Assembly: GCF_944324505.1 (NCBI RefSeq)
Contig: NZ_CALUWO010000001.1
Coordinates: forward strand, 186,001 to 250,000
Direction: 5' to 3'
Length of the DNA: 64,000 nucleotides
From: an uncultured Desulfovibrio sp.
GTDB lineage: Bacteria; Desulfobacterota; Desulfovibrionia; Desulfovibrionales; Desulfovibrionaceae
The notes below the pieces were generated by a model that had not been told where the DNA came from, did no database searches, and saw only the letters and a list, made by a program, of their open reading frames with translations. Shown piece after piece: positions 53,416-64,000 of this stretch. The position numbers and the translations under genes were made by a program. Position 1 is the stretch's first letter. Each line of letters opens with the position of its first letter.

Positions 53416-55479
53416 ATGTCCAACCCGGTAGATGCTCAACGCACGTTCGCGCTCGTCGGCACCGGCGGCTGCGGCAAAACGTCCCTGGCGGAAATGCTGC
53501 TCTTCACCGCTGGCGCCATCACCCGTATGGGCGCCATTGAAGAAGGCACAACCAGCCTCGACTACGAACCAGAAGAAGTTCGTCGGCGCGGTTCCATCCA
53601 GCCGGCCGTTGCCACGTGGCTCTGGAACAAGAATCGCCATTTTCTGCTTGATATTCCCGGTGACGGCAATTTTACCGGGGACATGGGCTACCTGCTGCAG
53701 AGTGTGGACAGCGTGCTTTTTGTGCTGGATGCCGTAGACGGTGTGCGCCCGCTGACCAAGAAACTCTGGAATGCCGTGAAGGGAGCGGGCCTGCCCGCCA
53801 TCTTTGTCATCAACAAGCTGGATCGCGACCGCGCCGACTTTCAGATGGCCTTTGACGGCCTGAGCAGCCTGGGTACCCGCCCCGTGGCCCTGCATTTCCC
53901 CCTCCGCAGCGGAGATGCCTTCACCGGCTATGTGGACATTCTCTCCGGCAAGGCCTATGCCTTCGGCCCGGACGGCGCCGTGGCCGAAGTGCCCCTGCCG
54001 CCGGAAGCGGCCGATGACGTGGCGCTGCTGCACGATGTGACGGTGGAAAATATCGCCGAAAGCGACGAAGCCCTCATGGAAAAATACCTTGAGGAAGGCA
54101 GCCTGCCCGCCGAAGAGCTGGCCGTCGGCCTGCGCAATGGTGTTCTGCGCGGCGATCTGGCCCCGGTGGTGGTCTGCTCCGCCCTGGAAAACAAGGGCGG
54201 CGCCGCCGTGCTCAATGCCGTCCAGACCCTGCTGCCCTCGCCGCTGGAACGCCCGGCCTTCCTGGACAATGAAGCCAATGAACTGGTGCCTGACCCCGAC
54301 GGCCCGCTGGCGGCCTTTGTCTTCAAGACCCTGGCCGACCCCTTCACCGGGCAGTTGTCCTTCCTGCGCATTCTTTCGGGCAGCATCAACGGGGATACCG
54401 TGGCCAGAAACAGCCGCACCGGGGAAAATGAACGCCTGGGCAATCTCCAGTACATGGTGGGCAAGAATCAGACGCCCTGCAAGGACGTTCTCGGCCCCGG
54501 CGCCATCGTGGCCGTGGCCAAGCTGAAGAACACCCGCACGGGCGACACGCTGTGCGATGAAAAGGCCCCCTTCTCCCTGGCGCTGCCCGAGCTGCCCCCG
54601 CAGCTCATCACCTATGCCCTGGCCCCCAAGGAAAAGGGCGATGAAGACAAGGTCTATGCCGCCATCCAGCGCCTGCTGGATGAAGACATCACCCTCCGCC
54701 TGGGCCGGGACGAGGAAACGGGCGACATTCTGCTTTCCGGCATGGGACAGCTGCATATCGAACTCTCGGTGGAAAAGGCCCGCCGCCGCTACAAGGTGGA
54801 TATGGTGCTGAAAACCCCCAAGGTCCCCTATCGGGAAACGGTGCGTGGCAAGTGCCAGGTGCAGGGCCGCCACAAGAAGCAGTCCGGCGGACGCGGGCAG
54901 TTCGGCGACTGCTGGATCGAGATGGAGGGCCTGCCCCGCGGCTCCGGCTATGTCTTTGAAGATGCCATCGTGGGCGGCGTCATCCCCCGCCAGTACATTC
55001 CGGCCATTGACAAGGGCATTCAGGAAGCCGCCGCCCGCGGCTATCTGGCCGGCTGCCAGGTGGTGGACTTCCGCGTCAAGGTCTATGACGGCAGCTACCA
55101 CACCGTGGACTCGTCGGAAATGGCCTTCAAGGTGGCCGGCTCCCTGGCGTTCAAGAAGGCCATGGAAAGCCTCAAGCCTGTTCTGCTGGAACCCATTGTG
55201 CTGCTGACGGTTTCTGTGCCTGATGAAAATATGGGCGATGTCATCGGCGACCTGTCCTCCCGCCGCGGCAAGGTGCTCGGCTCCGACTCCCGCGCCGGCG
55301 TCACCGAAATCAAGGCGCATGTTCCCATGAGCGAAGTGCTGCGCTATGCCCCGGACCTGCGCTCCATGACCGGCGGTCAGGGCTTCTTCACCATGGAATT
55401 TGCCCATTATGAGGAAGCGCCCCAGCCCATTGTGGAACGTGTCATTGCCGAATACAAGGAACACAGCGGTCAGGAATAG
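53416..55479 (+). CDS. Elongation factor G-like GTPase (EF-G paralogue)
   Basis: A 687-residue translational GTPase. G1 is VGTGGCGKTS (residues 14-23), G4 is NKLD (133-136). G3 reads DIPGDGNF instead of DTPGHVDF, so the catalytic histidine position holds Asp83. All later EF-G domains are present (GQLSFLRILSG, SGMGQLHIELSVEKARR, GGRGQFGDCWIEME, GVIPRQYIPAIDKGIQEA, RRGKVLGSDSRAGV). This matches the EF-G-2-like group of uncertain function rather than the main FusA. It starts at 53416 behind GGGAG. Confidence 0.9.
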   Translation: MSNPVDAQRTFALVGTGGCGKTSLAEMLLFTAGAITRMGAIEEGTTSLDYEPEEVRRRGSIQPAVATWLWNKNRHFLLDIPGDGNFTGDMGYLLQSVDSVLFVLDAVDGVRPLTKKLWNAVKGAGLPAIFVINKLDRDRADFQMAFDGLSSLGTRPVALHFPLRSGDAFTGYVDILSGKAYAFGPDGAVAEVPLPPEAADDVALLHDVTVENIAESDEALMEKYLEEGSLPAEELAVGLRNGVLRGDLAPVVVCSALENKGGAAVLNAVQTLLPSPLERPAFLDNEANELVPDPDGPLAAFVFKTLADPFTGQLSFLRILSGSINGDTVARNSRTGENERLGNLQYMVGKNQTPCKDVLGPGAIVAVAKLKNTRTGDTLCDEKAPFSLALPELPPQLITYALAPKEKGDEDKVYAAIQRLLDEDITLRLGRDEETGDILLSGMGQLHIELSVEKARRRYKVDMVLKTPKVPYRETVRGKCQVQGRHKKQSGGRGQFGDCWIEMEGLPRGSGYVFEDAIVGGVIPRQYIPAIDKGIQEAAARGYLAGCQVVDFRVKVYDGSYHTVDSSEMAFKVAGSLAFKKAMESLKPVLLEPIVLLTVSVPDENMGDVIGDLSSRRGKVLGSDSRAGVTEIKAHVPMSEVLRYAPDLRSMTGGQGFFTMEFAHYEEAPQPIVERVIAEYKEHSGQE

Positions 55480-55495
55480 CCCGGCCGTTTCATGA

Positions 55496-55533
55496 ACAAA
55501 CAAAACGGCCCGCTTCGGCGGGCCTTTTGTTTG
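55496..55533 (+). terminator. Intrinsic terminator of the EF-G-like gene
   Basis: GGCCCGC and GCGGGCC with a TTCG tetraloop, flanked by complementary ACAAAA and TTTTGT runs, start about 16 bases after the stop codon. A textbook terminator. Confidence 0.9.
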
Positions 55534-56070
55534 TCTGTCCGGCAGAGACAGGGCAGCTACTGCCCCTATCTGCGGGAAAGTCGTGCGCGCCTTCCCGCTG
55601 CTTGCTCATCGCTGCCCGGCAGACAACGCGCTCAGACATGTCCCCCCGCGCCGCATGGCCTGCCGCTCCGCTGTGCAGACCGGCATATCAGCATACCACT
55701 CTACGGCCTGCCCTGCTGCCGTTCCCGAGGCTGAGGCTGCCCGTCCCTCTGTACCGGCGTTACCGCTCAGGCACAGACGAACCAGTCGGCCAGCACTGTC
55801 ATCTCTGGCATGCCCTGATCCCGGACCGCATGCGCCCGCCGGACAAGGAAACAAGGTTTTTTTCCCCTTCAGCAATAGACGCCTTCGCGTACCACCGGCA
55901 AGACAGTGCCGTTTTTCACAGCACACGAGCCGGGGAAGTCTTGGGCAATGCTGTTGCCCGGCCGCGGGGCAACACCTTTCCGAACCATGTAGAAAAAGAT
56001 GATGCTGCCACAGGCAGCAGACAACACTTTTCCCTCCCTCCAAGGGAGATACCGCGGATACAACACAGAC
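55534..56070. other. Gene-free region between the EF-G-like and porin genes
   Basis: No frame here has family similarity or a ribosome site worth accepting. The base composition is near normal. A hairpin (TGTTGCCC, 55952-55959, with 55967-55974) and a run of seven T at about 55857 are the only structures I can name. The stretch might hold an RNA or decayed gene. Confidence 0.45.
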
Positions 56071-56099
56071 AAAAAGGGGAGCGTCTTGCGACGCTCCCC
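56071..56099 (-). terminator. Intrinsic terminator of the porin gene
   Basis: GGGGAGCGTC (56076-56085) pairs with 56090-56099 over a TTGC loop, and five T residues follow on the minus strand. Confidence 0.9.
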
Positions 56100-56132
56100 C
56101 ATGAGTATCCTAGGCGGTTTTCCCGCAGCGGA

Positions 56133-57629
56133 CTAGAAGCTGTAGGCGAAGGTCACCTGAGCCTTCCACATGTCCTGCTTGGAGAATTCCTTGTTGTTCC
56201 AGGTGGAATGACGCCAGGTGTCCTGATCCATCATGTTCACGATGTAGCTCAGTTCCAGGTTGGCTTCCAGGTTTTCGTAGATCTGGTAGTTGTTCACCAG
56301 GTTGAATTCCAGCAGACCGTCGTTGGTGGTCAGATAAGGACCGGTGGGGTAAACATCGCCACCATAGTTCCAAGCAATGGAAGAACCGCTGTACTTAACC
56401 ATGGACGTGCTGTTAGTGCCGCCCCAGTAGGCCACGCGGAAGGTGTGCTTCAGGTCTTCGATGAAGCTCATGTCGCGGATCTGCAGACCGATGCCCCAGG
56501 TGCCGGCGTAGCTCAGGTTGTAGTCCTGCATGGTCCAGCCGTAGTTGCCATCGCCCATGAAGGAGGTGAAGTTGCCGCAGGGGACAACGGAGGGCATGCG
56601 TTCGGAACCGTTCTTCACATCGCCGTCGTCACCGGAGGCATACCAGCCGAAGATGCCGGGAACGCCCCAGTCCATCTTGTATTCCACCAGGGCCTTGGCC
56701 AGCCAGCCCTGACGCTGGGTGTTGCCGCGCTTCCAGGCGTTGTTCTTGGCATTTTCGAAACTAGCACGGCCGTAGCTTTCCACGTAACCGTAGTTGATGT
56801 CGAACTCGATGTTCAGCGGATCCCACAGGGTGATGGCCACAGGCAGGCCGGCCCAGAACATGGAGCCGTAGGCGTTAGAGGAATAATTGAAGTCATACTG
56901 GGGACCAAAAACACCCATGGTGGTGTAGGGGTTACCATCATTAGCAGGCATATTCTCCCACACGTTCTTGCCGGCCATGCCGTACATGATCCAGGGGGTG
57001 GCCTGCACGCCGTCGAACTTCAGGTCGACCATCAGGGCAAACAGGTCCATGTTGTCCAGATAGTTGGCACGATAGGTGTCGGACACACCATTCTTATTGT
57101 AGCCAGCATAGTTGTCATTGAAGGGACGCGCCCACAGAGCGGTGAGGGCCACGTTTTCATTGAAGGCATAGGAAGCGGTGATGCCGGCCACATCGGTATC
57201 CATCACAGCGGAGCCGCCGGCCTTGTTGGGCAGCTGCACGCCCTGCAGACCCATGCGGAACTTGAGGTCGGTATTGGGCACCAGCCAGTCGATGTAGGCG
57301 CGCTTCACCTTGATGATGTCGTTGGCGTCAGCACCCAGGGCGCCGCCGTTGTCAGCCTTGCCCCAGTCGGTGGTGCCGATTTCGAAGTACACGGTACCGG
57401 ACAGGGCTTCGGAGGCCACGGCATCCAACTGCAGGCGGATACGCTGACGGGCGTAGAACATGTCGTCGGTGTCGGCATCGTGATCGCCTTCATCCTGCAC
57501 CAGGCTGTCTTCACCCACGCCAAAGCCCATCAACCACTGACCCTTGGCCTTGAAATCGATAGCGCTGGCACCGGTAGCAATGCCAAAGAGCATGCCGGCA
57601 GCCAGAGCGAGCGTCATAAGCTTCTTCAT
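56133..57629 (-). CDS. Outer-membrane porin (Desulfovibrio homotrimeric type)
   Basis: A 498-residue beta-barrel porin. The start at 57629 gives a clear signal peptide (MKKLMTLALAAGMLFGIATG then ASA). The mature protein alternates aromatic and small residues in short strands and ends in phenylalanine (QVTFAYSF), the signal for outer-membrane insertion. Segments such as ARQRIRLQLDAVASEALSGT and DIIKVKRAYIDWLVPNTDLK fit Desulfovibrio major porins. Codons are biased toward a few preferred triplets, and a strong promoter lies upstream, so the product is probably abundant. Confidence 0.92.
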   Translation of the reverse strand: MKKLMTLALAAGMLFGIATGASAIDFKAKGQWLMGFGVGEDSLVQDEGDHDADTDDMFYARQRIRLQLDAVASEALSGTVYFEIGTTDWGKADNGGALGADANDIIKVKRAYIDWLVPNTDLKFRMGLQGVQLPNKAGGSAVMDTDVAGITASYAFNENVALTALWARPFNDNYAGYNKNGVSDTYRANYLDNMDLFALMVDLKFDGVQATPWIMYGMAGKNVWENMPANDGNPYTTMGVFGPQYDFNYSSNAYGSMFWAGLPVAITLWDPLNIEFDINYGYVESYGRASFENAKNNAWKRGNTQRQGWLAKALVEYKMDWGVPGIFGWYASGDDGDVKNGSERMPSVVPCGNFTSFMGDGNYGWTMQDYNLSYAGTWGIGLQIRDMSFIEDLKHTFRVAYWGGTNSTSMVKYSGSSIAWNYGGDVYPTGPYLTTNDGLLEFNLVNNYQIYENLEANLELSYIVNMMDQDTWRHSTWNNKEFSKQDMWKAQVTFAYSF

Positions 57630-57811
57630 GATAGTCCTTCCTTCTTTGTTTTCTGCCATGCGACCTTGCGGTCAAACTCCCCGAAGGGACCCCTGTTTTT
57701 CATTCCCTGCAGAACCGGGATCAAAAACCACCCACCGCAGTGGGGGAAAACGCCATGAGGGGCAGCGGCAGCACGGACAGGTTCCGACTTCTCCCGCCTT
57801 GTGTAAAAATT

Positions 57812-57839
57812 TTTATACTCTCCTCTCGCGCATGTCAAA
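57812..57839 (-). promoter_or_regulatory. Strong promoter of the porin gene
   Basis: On the minus strand TTGACA (57839-57834) and TATAAA (57817-57812) are 16 bases apart. A leader of about 175 bases follows. The GTAAAAATTTTTATAC palindrome overlaps the -10 box. Confidence 0.65.
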
Positions 57840-57942
57840 GCAAAAAATGCCCTTTTGATAAAAAAATTTTTACCATGGTGGCATTCCGATGGAAAAACAG
57901 CCCGTTGCCCGCGCGGAGCAACGGCTGCGCCCAAACGGTCAT

Positions 57943-57971
57943 TTGACAGAAAAAGGCTTATGGCCTATCAT
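57943..57971 (+). promoter_or_regulatory. Sigma-70 promoter of guaB
   Basis: TTGACA at 57943-57948 and TATCAT at 57966-57971 with exactly 17 bases between, 50 bases before the guaB start. It is the best consensus promoter in the window. Confidence 0.7.
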
Positions 57972-57996
57972 ACTCTATTCAAATTTTATCATGTAA

Positions 57997-59478
<1,482 letters not shown>

Positions 59479-59676
59479 GCGTGCGGACGCCATGGCAGCG
59501 CCGTGGCGGCCGATGCACTGACTGCGCAGCGGGCGGGACCGCAGGCGGCCCCGCGGCCCCGGCCCTGTCCGCTGCGGCGCCGTTCCGGCACGGCTGCGGG
59601 TTTTCCCGCAGCATGCCGGCGGCAGCACGGGAGTTTCCCTCACCATCACCAGCCTTCAACCAGCCGAGGTTCCAGC

Positions 59677-61221
59677 ATGGCCCACAGCAAGGTTATCATC
59701 ATTGACTACGGCTCACAGGTAACGCAGCTCATCGCCCGCCGCGTGCGCGAAGCCGGCGTCTATTCCGAAATTCATGCCTGCAATGTCACGGCTGCCCAGG
59801 TGGCGGCCATGCAGCCGCAGGCCGTCATTCTGTCCGGCGGCCCGGCCAGTGTGGGCGAAGCGGACGCCCCCACCCTGGACAGGGGGCTGCTGGAACTGGG
59901 CGTGCCGGTGCTGGGCATCTGCTACGGCATGCAGCTGCTGGCCCAGAATCTTGGCGGCTGTCTGGCCCAGTCCGAAACCCGGGAATACGGCCCGGCCGAT
60001 CTGACCCTCACGGCGCCCTGCGCCCTCTGGGACGGTCTGAATCCCGCAGTCCCCAGCCGGGTCTGGATGAGCCACGGGGACAAGGTCATGGCGCCGCCCC
60101 CCGGCTTTACGGTCACCGGGCGCACGCCCACCCTCGATGTGGCAGCCATGGCGGATGAAAAGCGCCGCATCTACGCCGTGCAGTTCCATCCCGAAGTGCA
60201 CCACAGTGTGGACGGCGAACGCATGCTGCGCAATTTCCTCTTCAAGATCTGCCGCATCACGCCGGACTGGAGCATGTCCTCCTTTGTGGAGCGCGTGGTC
60301 AAGGAAATGGCCGAAAAAATCGGCAACAAGCATGTGGTCTGCGCCCTTTCCGGCGGCATCGACTCCACCGTGGTGGCCGTGCTGCTGCACAAGGCCATCG
60401 GCCACCGTCTGCACTGCATCTTTGTGGATAACGGCCTGCTGCGCCTCAATGAGGGCGAACAGGTGGTGAGCTACCTGCGCGAACATTTCGACCTGAACCT
60501 GACCTTTGTGCAGGCCCAGAAGCGCTTCCTTGATCTGCTCAAGGGCGTGGAAGACCCGGAAAAGAAGCGCAAGATCATCGGCCACACCTTCATTGACATC
60601 TTTGATGAAGAGGCCAAAAAACTGCCCGAAGTGGAATTTCTGGCCCAGGGCACCCTCTATCCCGATGTCATCGAATCCGTTTCGCACAAGGGTCCCAGCG
60701 CGGTCATCAAGAGCCACCACAACGTGGGCGGCCTGCCCGAAACCATGAATCTCAAACTGGTGGAACCCCTGCGCGAACTCTTCAAGGACGAGGTGCGCAA
60801 AGTGGCCGCCGAGCTGGGCATGCCCGACTCCATTGTCTGGCGCCATCCCTTCCCTGGCCCCGGTCTGGCCATCCGTGTGCTGGGCGAGATCACCGAAGAC
60901 CGCCTGAACATCCTACGCCAGGCCGACAAGATCGTGCAGGAAGAACTGCGCGAATCGGGCTGGTACCGCAAGGTCTGGCAGGGCTTTGCCGTGCTGCTGC
61001 CCCTCAAGACCGTGGGCGTCATGGGCGATGGCCGCACCTACGAACACGTCATCGCCCTGCGCGTGGTGGACAGCGTGGATGCCATGACCGCCGACTGGGC
61101 ACGCCTGCCAGCGGACCTCATTGCCCGCATGTCCGGCCGCATCATCAATGAAGTCAAGGGCGTCAACCGCGTGGTCTACGACGTGTCCTCCAAACCGCCG
61201 AGCACCATCGAGTGGGAATAA
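59677..61221 (+). CDS. guaA: GMP synthase (glutamine-hydrolysing)
   Basis: GuaA converts XMP to GMP with ATP and glutamine. The 514-residue protein starts at 59677 behind CGAGGTTCCAGC with [14 protein letters not shown]. The N-terminal amidotransferase has the cysteine in [12 protein letters not shown] and [10 protein letters not shown]. The synthetase half has the PP-loop [25 protein letters not shown] and the C-terminal dimer domain ending [11 protein letters not shown]. Length is typical. Confidence 0.98.
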   Translation: MAHSKVIIIDYGSQVTQLIARRVREAGVYSEIHACNVTAAQVAAMQPQAVILSGGPASVGEADAPTLDRGLLELGVPVLGICYGMQLLAQNLGGCLAQSETREYGPADLTLTAPCALWDGLNPAVPSRVWMSHGDKVMAPPPGFTVTGRTPTLDVAAMADEKRRIYAVQFHPEVHHSVDGERMLRNFLFKICRITPDWSMSSFVERVVKEMAEKIGNKHVVCALSGGIDSTVVAVLLHKAIGHRLHCIFVDNGLLRLNEGEQVVSYLREHFDLNLTFVQAQKRFLDLLKGVEDPEKKRKIIGHTFIDIFDEEAKKLPEVEFLAQGTLYPDVIESVSHKGPSAVIKSHHNVGGLPETMNLKLVEPLRELFKDEVRKVAAELGMPDSIVWRHPFPGPGLAIRVLGEITEDRLNILRQADKIVQEELRESGWYRKVWQGFAVLLPLKTVGVMGDGRTYEHVIALRVVDSVDAMTADWARLPADLIARMSGRIINEVKGVNRVVYDVSSKPPSTIEWE

Positions 61222-61232
61222 AACCGCATGAC

Positions 61233-61262
61233 ACGGCCCTCCGTTTCCGGGGGGCCGTTTTG
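61233..61262 (+). terminator. Terminator after guaA
   Basis: ACGGCCCTCCG pairs with CCGGGGGGCCGT and is followed by TTTT. It lies 11 bases after the guaA stop. Confidence 0.8.
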
Positions 61263-61441
61263 CGTGCTGCGCCCTGCCCTGCCGCAAGGAGACCTGTCCG
61301 CCGGACAGCCGGCTTTACAACATGCCCCGGCTGGGCTAACCTGTTAGCCCTGTATGGTCTCCGCCGGCTGGTATGACAGCGCACGGGCGGCCCGTTTCTG
61401 ACAGATATTCATTCTGATTGCATACATCATAAGGGGGTTAC

Positions 61442-61882
61442 ATGTTCGGCATCGGCAGCACGGAACTTCTGGTGATCCTGCTGGTGGCACTGGTGGTGCT
61501 TGGTCCCAAAAGCCTCAGCGGGGTCAGTCGCTCGCTGGGCAAGGCGCTTGGCGAGTTCCGCCGCGTCTCCACCGATTTTCAGCGCACCCTCAATGCGGAA
61601 GTAGCCCGCGAGGAAGAAGAGGAAAAGCAGCGCTCGAGCGCTGACAATACCACGCCCTCCCAGGCCGCTGCCGGCACAGGGCCCCAGGCCGGAAGCACTT
61701 CCGCCACGACCACCGCCAGCAGGCCCGCAACGGAAACCCTGGAAACCACGGCCACGCCGGCCGGCCAGGGCCAGGAGGCACCGGCTGACAGTCCGCTGGC
61801 GCAGAGCGTGGCCCGCACCAAGGCCGCCGCCGAAGGCAACAGCACGCAGACGGCGGCCCCTGCCGGCAAGGAGCAGGCATGA
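61442..61882 (+). CDS. tatB: Sec-independent translocase protein TatB
   Basis: TatB forms the receptor of the twin-arginine translocase with TatC. The 146-residue protein has the short N-terminal membrane helix and hinge MFGIGSTELLVILLVALVVL and GPKSL, then an amphipathic helix (SRSLGKALGEFRRVSTDFQR). A long Ala/Thr/Gln-rich tail of about 90 residues follows. FGIGSTELLVI with early glutamate favours TatB over TatA. The stop overlaps the tatC start by 4 bases. No tatA lies in the window. Confidence 0.92.
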   Translation: MFGIGSTELLVILLVALVVLGPKSLSGVSRSLGKALGEFRRVSTDFQRTLNAEVAREEEEEKQRSSADNTTPSQAAAGTGPQAGSTSATTTASRPATETLETTATPAGQGQEAPADSPLAQSVARTKAAAEGNSTQTAAPAGKEQA

Positions 61883-63507
61883 GCACCAAGGATTCCCTGC
61901 TGACGCCTCCGGCCCGGGAGGACGAAACGGCGTCTCCGACGGCTTCGGCGCCGTCCCGGGACACGGAAGGCCCGGATATTGACTATGCGGCCATCCGCTC
62001 GGCCACGGAAGCCATGAGTGCCCTGGGGCGGAGCGATGCACAACAGGACGAACACCAGCCCGAGGCGGAATCCCCGGCCGAGGCCACAGCCGAAACCCCG
62101 GATGAATCCCCGGCCGACGCACCCGCGGCCGGCGATGATGCCCTGGAAGCGCCTGGGCATGACGCGGCTGCCACGCCTGACCCCCACGCTGTACAGGACA
62201 GCACGACAGAGACCGCCCCGGAGGACAGCAAGCCCCCGACCTCCTCTGATGCCGTGACCACGGAGACAGAAGAGGCCATCGATCCTTCCCTGTCCGACGA
62301 CACAGCGGCCGCGGACGAAGCGGAGCACGACGCCGATCATGCCGACCATCCTGACCGGGCCGACCGGGCCGACCACGACGACAGCGACGACCGGACCGCT
62401 CCCGCGGCAGAAGATACCGCCGGGACTGATGTGCCGGCCGCTGCGGCCGCGTCAGCCGCTGTGCCCGCTGACGGTAATGGCGGCAGCGAGCCGCCCGTGC
62501 CGCCTGCGGACGAAACGGCGCAGGAAGATGATGCGGAAAAGCCCATGGGCCTCCTGGATCATCTCAATGAAATGCGCTGGCGCCTGGTGCGCTGCTTCAT
62601 TGCCGCGGCTCTGGGCTTCTGCGTCTGCTGGGCCTTTGTGGAACCCATCTTCGGCGTTCTGGTCAAACCGCTCCTGGCTGCCCTGCCCGCCGGCGGCAAC
62701 GCCATCTACACCAGCATGCCCGAAGCCTTCTTCATCCGCATGTTCGTGGCCTTTGTGGCCGGCCTCTTTGTGGCAAGCCCCTTTATTTTCTATCAAGTAT
62801 GGGCCTTCATCTCACCGGGTCTCTATGAGGAGGAAAAACTCTTCATTGTGCCTGTGGCTGTCATTTCGGCGGTCTTCTTTGTGGGTGGGGCGCTGTTCTG
62901 CTATTACATCGTCTTCCCCTTTGCCTTCCAGTTCTTCATGAGCTATTCCACAGACATGATACAGGTCACCCCTCGTATCAGCGATTACGTGGACTTTGTG
63001 CTCAAGCTGCTTGTGGCCTTTGGCGTCATTTTCGAGATGCCGCTGTTCTCCTTCTTTCTTGCCCGCATGGGTGTGCTCACCGCAGCCCGCATGCGGCAGG
63101 CCCGCCGCTACGCCATTCTGGGCATCTTCATTGTGGCGGCCATTCTCACGCCGCCGGACGTGGTGTCGCAGCTGCTCATGGCCATTCCCATGCTGATTCT
63201 CTATGAGTTCAGCGTGCTGGTGGCAGCTACCTTCGGCAAAAAGCCGAAGCCCGCCGCCGAAGCGGAAGACACTCCCGAACCCGCCGCCAGCAGCGAGCCG
63301 GAACCCTGGCCCAGCGTGTTCACCCCCAGCAATCCCAAGAAGGTTTCCCGCATGCCCGACGGCACGTGGAATGACGTGCCCGCTGCCGCGGAAACACCGG
63401 ATACGCCGGCGGATGACAGCCCTGACACCGCCCCGGCGGACAAGCGCACCCCGGACGGGGATGCCGGAACGCCAGACACCAGCCGCAGCGAGAAGCCCCA
63501 TGACTAA
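61879..63507 (+). CDS. tatC: TatC with long acidic N-terminal and C-terminal extensions
   Basis: TatC is the multi-spanning core of the twin-arginine translocase. The family part begins near residue 223 ([20 protein letters not shown]) and runs to about residue 455 with six membrane segments and the conserved [20 protein letters not shown] and [16 protein letters not shown]. In front are about 220 extra residues rich in Asp, Glu, Ala and Pro, including a His/Asp cluster ([15 protein letters not shown]) near 151-166, and about 85 extra residues follow. The start at 61879 is well supported by AAGGAG and the tatB overlap. The extensions are not needed in known TatC proteins. Confidence 0.92.
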   Translation: MSTKDSLLTPPAREDETASPTASAPSRDTEGPDIDYAAIRSATEAMSALGRSDAQQDEHQPEAESPAEATAETPDESPADAPAAGDDALEAPGHDAAATPDPHAVQDSTTETAPEDSKPPTSSDAVTTETEEAIDPSLSDDTAAADEAEHDADHADHPDRADRADHDDSDDRTAPAAEDTAGTDVPAAAAASAAVPADGNGGSEPPVPPADETAQEDDAEKPMGLLDHLNEMRWRLVRCFIAAALGFCVCWAFVEPIFGVLVKPLLAALPAGGNAIYTSMPEAFFIRMFVAFVAGLFVASPFIFYQVWAFISPGLYEEEKLFIVPVAVISAVFFVGGALFCYYIVFPFAFQFFMSYSTDMIQVTPRISDYVDFVLKLLVAFGVIFEMPLFSFFLARMGVLTAARMRQARRYAILGIFIVAAILTPPDVVSQLLMAIPMLILYEFSVLVAATFGKKPKPAAEAEDTPEPAASSEPEPWPSVFTPSNPKKVSRMPDGTWNDVPAAAETPDTPADDSPDTAPADKRTPDGDAGTPDTSRSEKPHD

Positions 63508-64000
63508 TCCGCCTCTGCCGCCGCGCACGGCTGCCCGCAGCCGTCAGAGCGCCGAAACCGACATCCGGCTGGAACTCTGCCTGGACGGCACCGGCCAGAC
63601 CGACATTGCCACCGGCTTCGGCCTGCTGGATCACATGCTGACGCTGACCTTCTTCTGGGCCGGCATGGACCTGACCCTGCGCTGCAAGGGAGACCTGCAC
63701 ATTGATGCCCACCACAGCGCCGAGGATGTGGGCATCGTGCTGGGGCAGGCCGTTCTGGAAGCCCTGGGGGACCGCAAAGGCATCGAGCGTGTGGGCTTTG
63801 GCCGGGTTCCCATGGACGAGGCCCTCACGGAAGTGACCCTGGACCTTTCCGGGCGCGCCTGGCTGGAATGGCGTGGCGACGAACTGCTGCCCCCTGTGCT
63901 GGGCGGCGAGGAAAAGGACCTGTGGCGGGAATACTACAAGGCCTTTGCCGGCAGCGCCCGCTGCAATCTGCACGTATCCTTTCTGTACGGCAAGAACGGG
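63500..64000 (+). CDS. hisB: Imidazoleglycerol-phosphate dehydratase, 3' end missing
   Basis: HisB removes water from imidazoleglycerol phosphate in histidine synthesis. An ATG at 63500, inside the end of tatC, opens a frame that runs off the window. The translation has the two metal-site motifs [13 protein letters not shown] and [14 protein letters not shown], then the [19 protein letters not shown] segment expected in HisB. About 167 residues are visible, most of the usual length. It overlaps tatC by 8 bases, so the two may be co-transcribed. Confidence 0.95.
   Translation, partial: MTNPPLPPRTAARSRQSAETDIRLELCLDGTGQTDIATGFGLLDHMLTLTFFWAGMDLTLRCKGDLHIDAHHSAEDVGIVLGQAVLEALGDRKGIERVGFGRVPMDEALTEVTLDLSGRAWLEWRGDELLPPVLGGEEKDLWREYYKAFAGSARCNLHVSFLYGKNG

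Noticed and set aside
61334..61350. GGGCTAA/TTAGCCC palindrome upstream of tatB
   Set aside because: It is a short perfect palindrome, but nothing links it to a known regulator and it could be chance in GC-rich DNA.

Overview
The window is GC-rich chromosomal DNA whose gene content points to a sulfate-reducing member of the Desulfovibrionaceae (Desulfovibrio or a close relative). The pointers are a Desulfovibrio-type outer-membrane porin, rubrerythrin, a Desulfovibrio-type flavodoxin, an exported CbiK cobaltochelatase, an adenylate kinase with the C-H-C-C metal site known from D. gigas, and a full oxygen-independent cobalamin pathway. No insertion sequence, transposase, CRISPR array or recognisable prophage block was found. 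The species call is inference from gene content only.

Layout. 1-2.3 kb: 3' part of selA, overlapped by an M18 aminopeptidase. 2.4-4.1 kb: three tandem OsmC-family genes, with a long perfect-looking hairpin between two of them. 4.1-5.0 kb: an AT-rich island with a small membrane protein gene and a 16-bp direct repeat. 5.0-7.9 kb (minus strand): rlmE, yebC, ruvC, mntP. 8.1 kb: tRNA-Ala(CGC). 8.3-26.5 kb (plus strand): a cobalamin riboswitch followed by the cobalamin gene set. 26.8-33.9 kb: a radical SAM gene, then minus-strand genes for branched-chain amino acids (ilvB, ilvN, ilvC) behind ydcH, yggT, a HAD hydrolase and an unknown gene. 34.1-35.6 kb: pdxS-pdxT. 35.8-39.9 kb (minus): glmU, zapB-like, zapA, a probable 6S RNA, rny. 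40.2-44.2 kb: a zinc-ribbon protein, an S24-type repressor, flavodoxin, a second radical SAM protein and a small membrane protein. 44.3-48.5 kb: an AsmA-like giant and adk. 48.8-53.2 kb: rubrerythrin, a secreted MsrB-MsrA fusion, galE, mltA and a thioesterase. 53.4-61.2 kb: an EF-G paralogue, the porin, guaB and guaA. 61.4-64.0 kb: tatB, tatC and the 5' part of hisB.

The cobalamin locus is the most unusual part. Eleven confident genes carry at least sixteen recognisable activities because several steps are fused: CbiD-CbiE-CbiT, CbiF-CbiG-CbiH, CbiA with a C-terminal chloramphenicol-phosphotransferase-like kinase domain, and CobD-CbiP. The order follows the chemistry loosely: exported cobaltochelatase CbiK, CbiL, an uncharacterised membrane protein, CbiC, CbiDET, CbiFGH, CbiA-kinase, CobD-CbiP, CbiB, CobS, the remodelling enzyme CbiR, CobU and the adenosyltransferase CobO. 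No CbiJ (precorrin-6A reductase), CobT or CobC is visible, so these must lie elsewhere or be replaced. The kinase domain fused to CbiA sits directly before CobD, which uses L-threonine phosphate. No PduX-type threonine kinase is present in the window, so this domain is a good candidate for that missing activity.

Starts were chosen by Shine-Dalgarno spacing, start/stop overlaps and family length. Many long open frames antisense to the GC-rich genes were rejected as shadows.
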